From: Hyphomicrobium sulfonivorans
Lineage (GTDB): Bacteria > Pseudomonadota > Alphaproteobacteria > Rhizobiales > Hyphomicrobiaceae
Direction: 5' to 3'
Assembly (NCBI RefSeq): GCF_013306565.1
Contig: NZ_PZPO01000004.1
Coordinates: forward strand, 186,001-250,000
Length of the DNA stretch: 64,000 nt
A program made the position numbers and the translations under genes. Position 1 is the first letter of the stretch. Every line of letters begins with the position of its first letter. A model generated the notes under the pieces. The model did not search any database, was not told the DNA's origin, and was given only the letters and a program-made list of their open reading frames with translations. Positions 63,682 through 64,000 of this stretch are shown piece by piece.

Positions 63682-64000
63682 GTGCATGAACCAGGGATTA
63701 TCGATGTTTGGAAAGCAGCGGGTGTACTCGTTGTGTGTTCGGCAGTTGTCATGGGACATGTCGCGGATGCCGCCATGCCCGTCAATTCGTTTGCGCGTCC
63801 GGTGTCGAACCGATTGAACCAGACGGGACGTGTGGTGACGATGCCGGTCGTTGTCAGTGTCGATGGCAGCGAGCGCGGTGAAGTAAATCTGCGGATCGAT
63901 CACAACGACAACGTCTCCGTCAACGTCGAAGAGCTTGTCGGCGTCGTCGGCGACACGCTCGACGAGACTGAGAGAAATCGCCTTGCGGCAGCAGGAGCAG
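63682..64000 (+). CDS. N-terminus of a probable fimbrial outer-membrane usher (cut by the window end)
   Basis: An open frame of 106 codons runs to the last base. From GTG 63682, with GGAG nine bases upstream, it encodes a likely signal peptide (AAGVLVVCSAVVMGHVADA) and then LNQTGRVVTMPVVVSVDGSERGEVNLRIDHNDNVSVN-like sequence, given here in part, that resembles the start of FimD/PapC-type ushers of spore-coat-U fimbriae (a chaperone-usher pathway). Such ushers export pilus subunits across the outer membrane. Only the first eighth or so is visible, so the family call is tentative. Confidence 0.4.
   Translation, partial: MHEPGIIDVWKAAGVLVVCSAVVMGHVADAAMPVNSFARPVSNRLNQTGRVVTMPVVVSVDGSERGEVNLRIDHNDNVSVNVEELVGVVGDTLDETERNRLAAAGA

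Noticed and set aside
1-64000. CRISPR array, tRNA, rRNA, insertion sequence or prophage
   Set aside because: No regular short repeats with spacers, transposase or integrase reading frames, or tRNA/rRNA signatures were recognised by eye; a dedicated scan could still find a tRNA.

Overview
The window looks like a chromosomal segment of an alphaproteobacterium. GC is about 60 percent or more, with little obvious foreign DNA until the last kilobase. Alphaproteobacterial markers include IalB, DUF1476 (the F1-ATPase zeta subunit) beside purC-purS-purQ-purL, the recG-sdhE-mfd block, DUF3126, a BTLCP-type cysteine protease, a PAS_5 protein, DUF2059, DUF930, a class II DAHP synthase and a metH split into two genes. 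I cannot fix the order; a Hyphomicrobiales- or Parvibaculum-like lineage fits, but this is inference.

Layout. 1-4.9 kb: rpiA, a DUF2059 protein, gor and an SDR gene run together and converge on a GCS2-type carboxylate-amine ligase. 5-13.1 kb: class II DAHP synthase, then recG on the opposite strand, divergent from sdhE-mfd, then a small membrane protein. 13.2-17.9 kb: a YejA-like peptide-binding protein coupled to an acyl-CoA ligase, then ialB. 18.2-24.6 kb: the purC-purS-(secreted protein)-purQ-purL cluster on the minus strand and DUF1476 divergent from it. 24.6-31.7 kb: alpha/beta hydrolase, outer-membrane beta-barrel protein, a divergent SecY-like protein, an excalibur protein, catalase, a tiny membrane peptide, an AcuI/YhdH reductase and a GNAT acetyltransferase. 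31.8-40 kb: enoyl-CoA hydratase homologue, cysE, DUF3126, gamma carbonic anhydrase, BTLCP protease, PilZ, PAS_5, rhomboid, CBS and patatin proteins. 40-44.7 kb: hisI, folE, an Fe-S scaffold, yidD, recO, a CAP-domain protein, a channel-like protein and a GreA-family factor. 44.8-52.8 kb: exbB-exbD-tonB, msrB, a Mo-cofactor reductase with its cytochrome b, and a two-component system flanked by two PepSY proteins. 52.8-56.5 kb: DUF930, secF without secD, a hypothetical protein, an MlaC-type protein and a membrane protein. 56.7-62.6 kb: an ArsR-methyltransferase regulator coupled to metF and the split metH. 62.6-64 kb: a gene-poor, lower-GC stretch, then the 5' end of what looks like a fimbrial usher gene.

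Most of the window is housekeeping. No CRISPR array, rRNA, tRNA, insertion sequence or phage gene was seen. The observations most worth checking are a perfect AT-rich palindrome inside the promoter of the ArsR-metF-metH operon, an OmpR-type repeat array between two divergent PepSY genes beside their kinase and regulator, a stand-alone SecY-like protein, a 2TM channel-like protein with an altered filter, a FolE with a substituted triphosphate-binding arginine, and a secreted protein gene embedded in the pur cluster.
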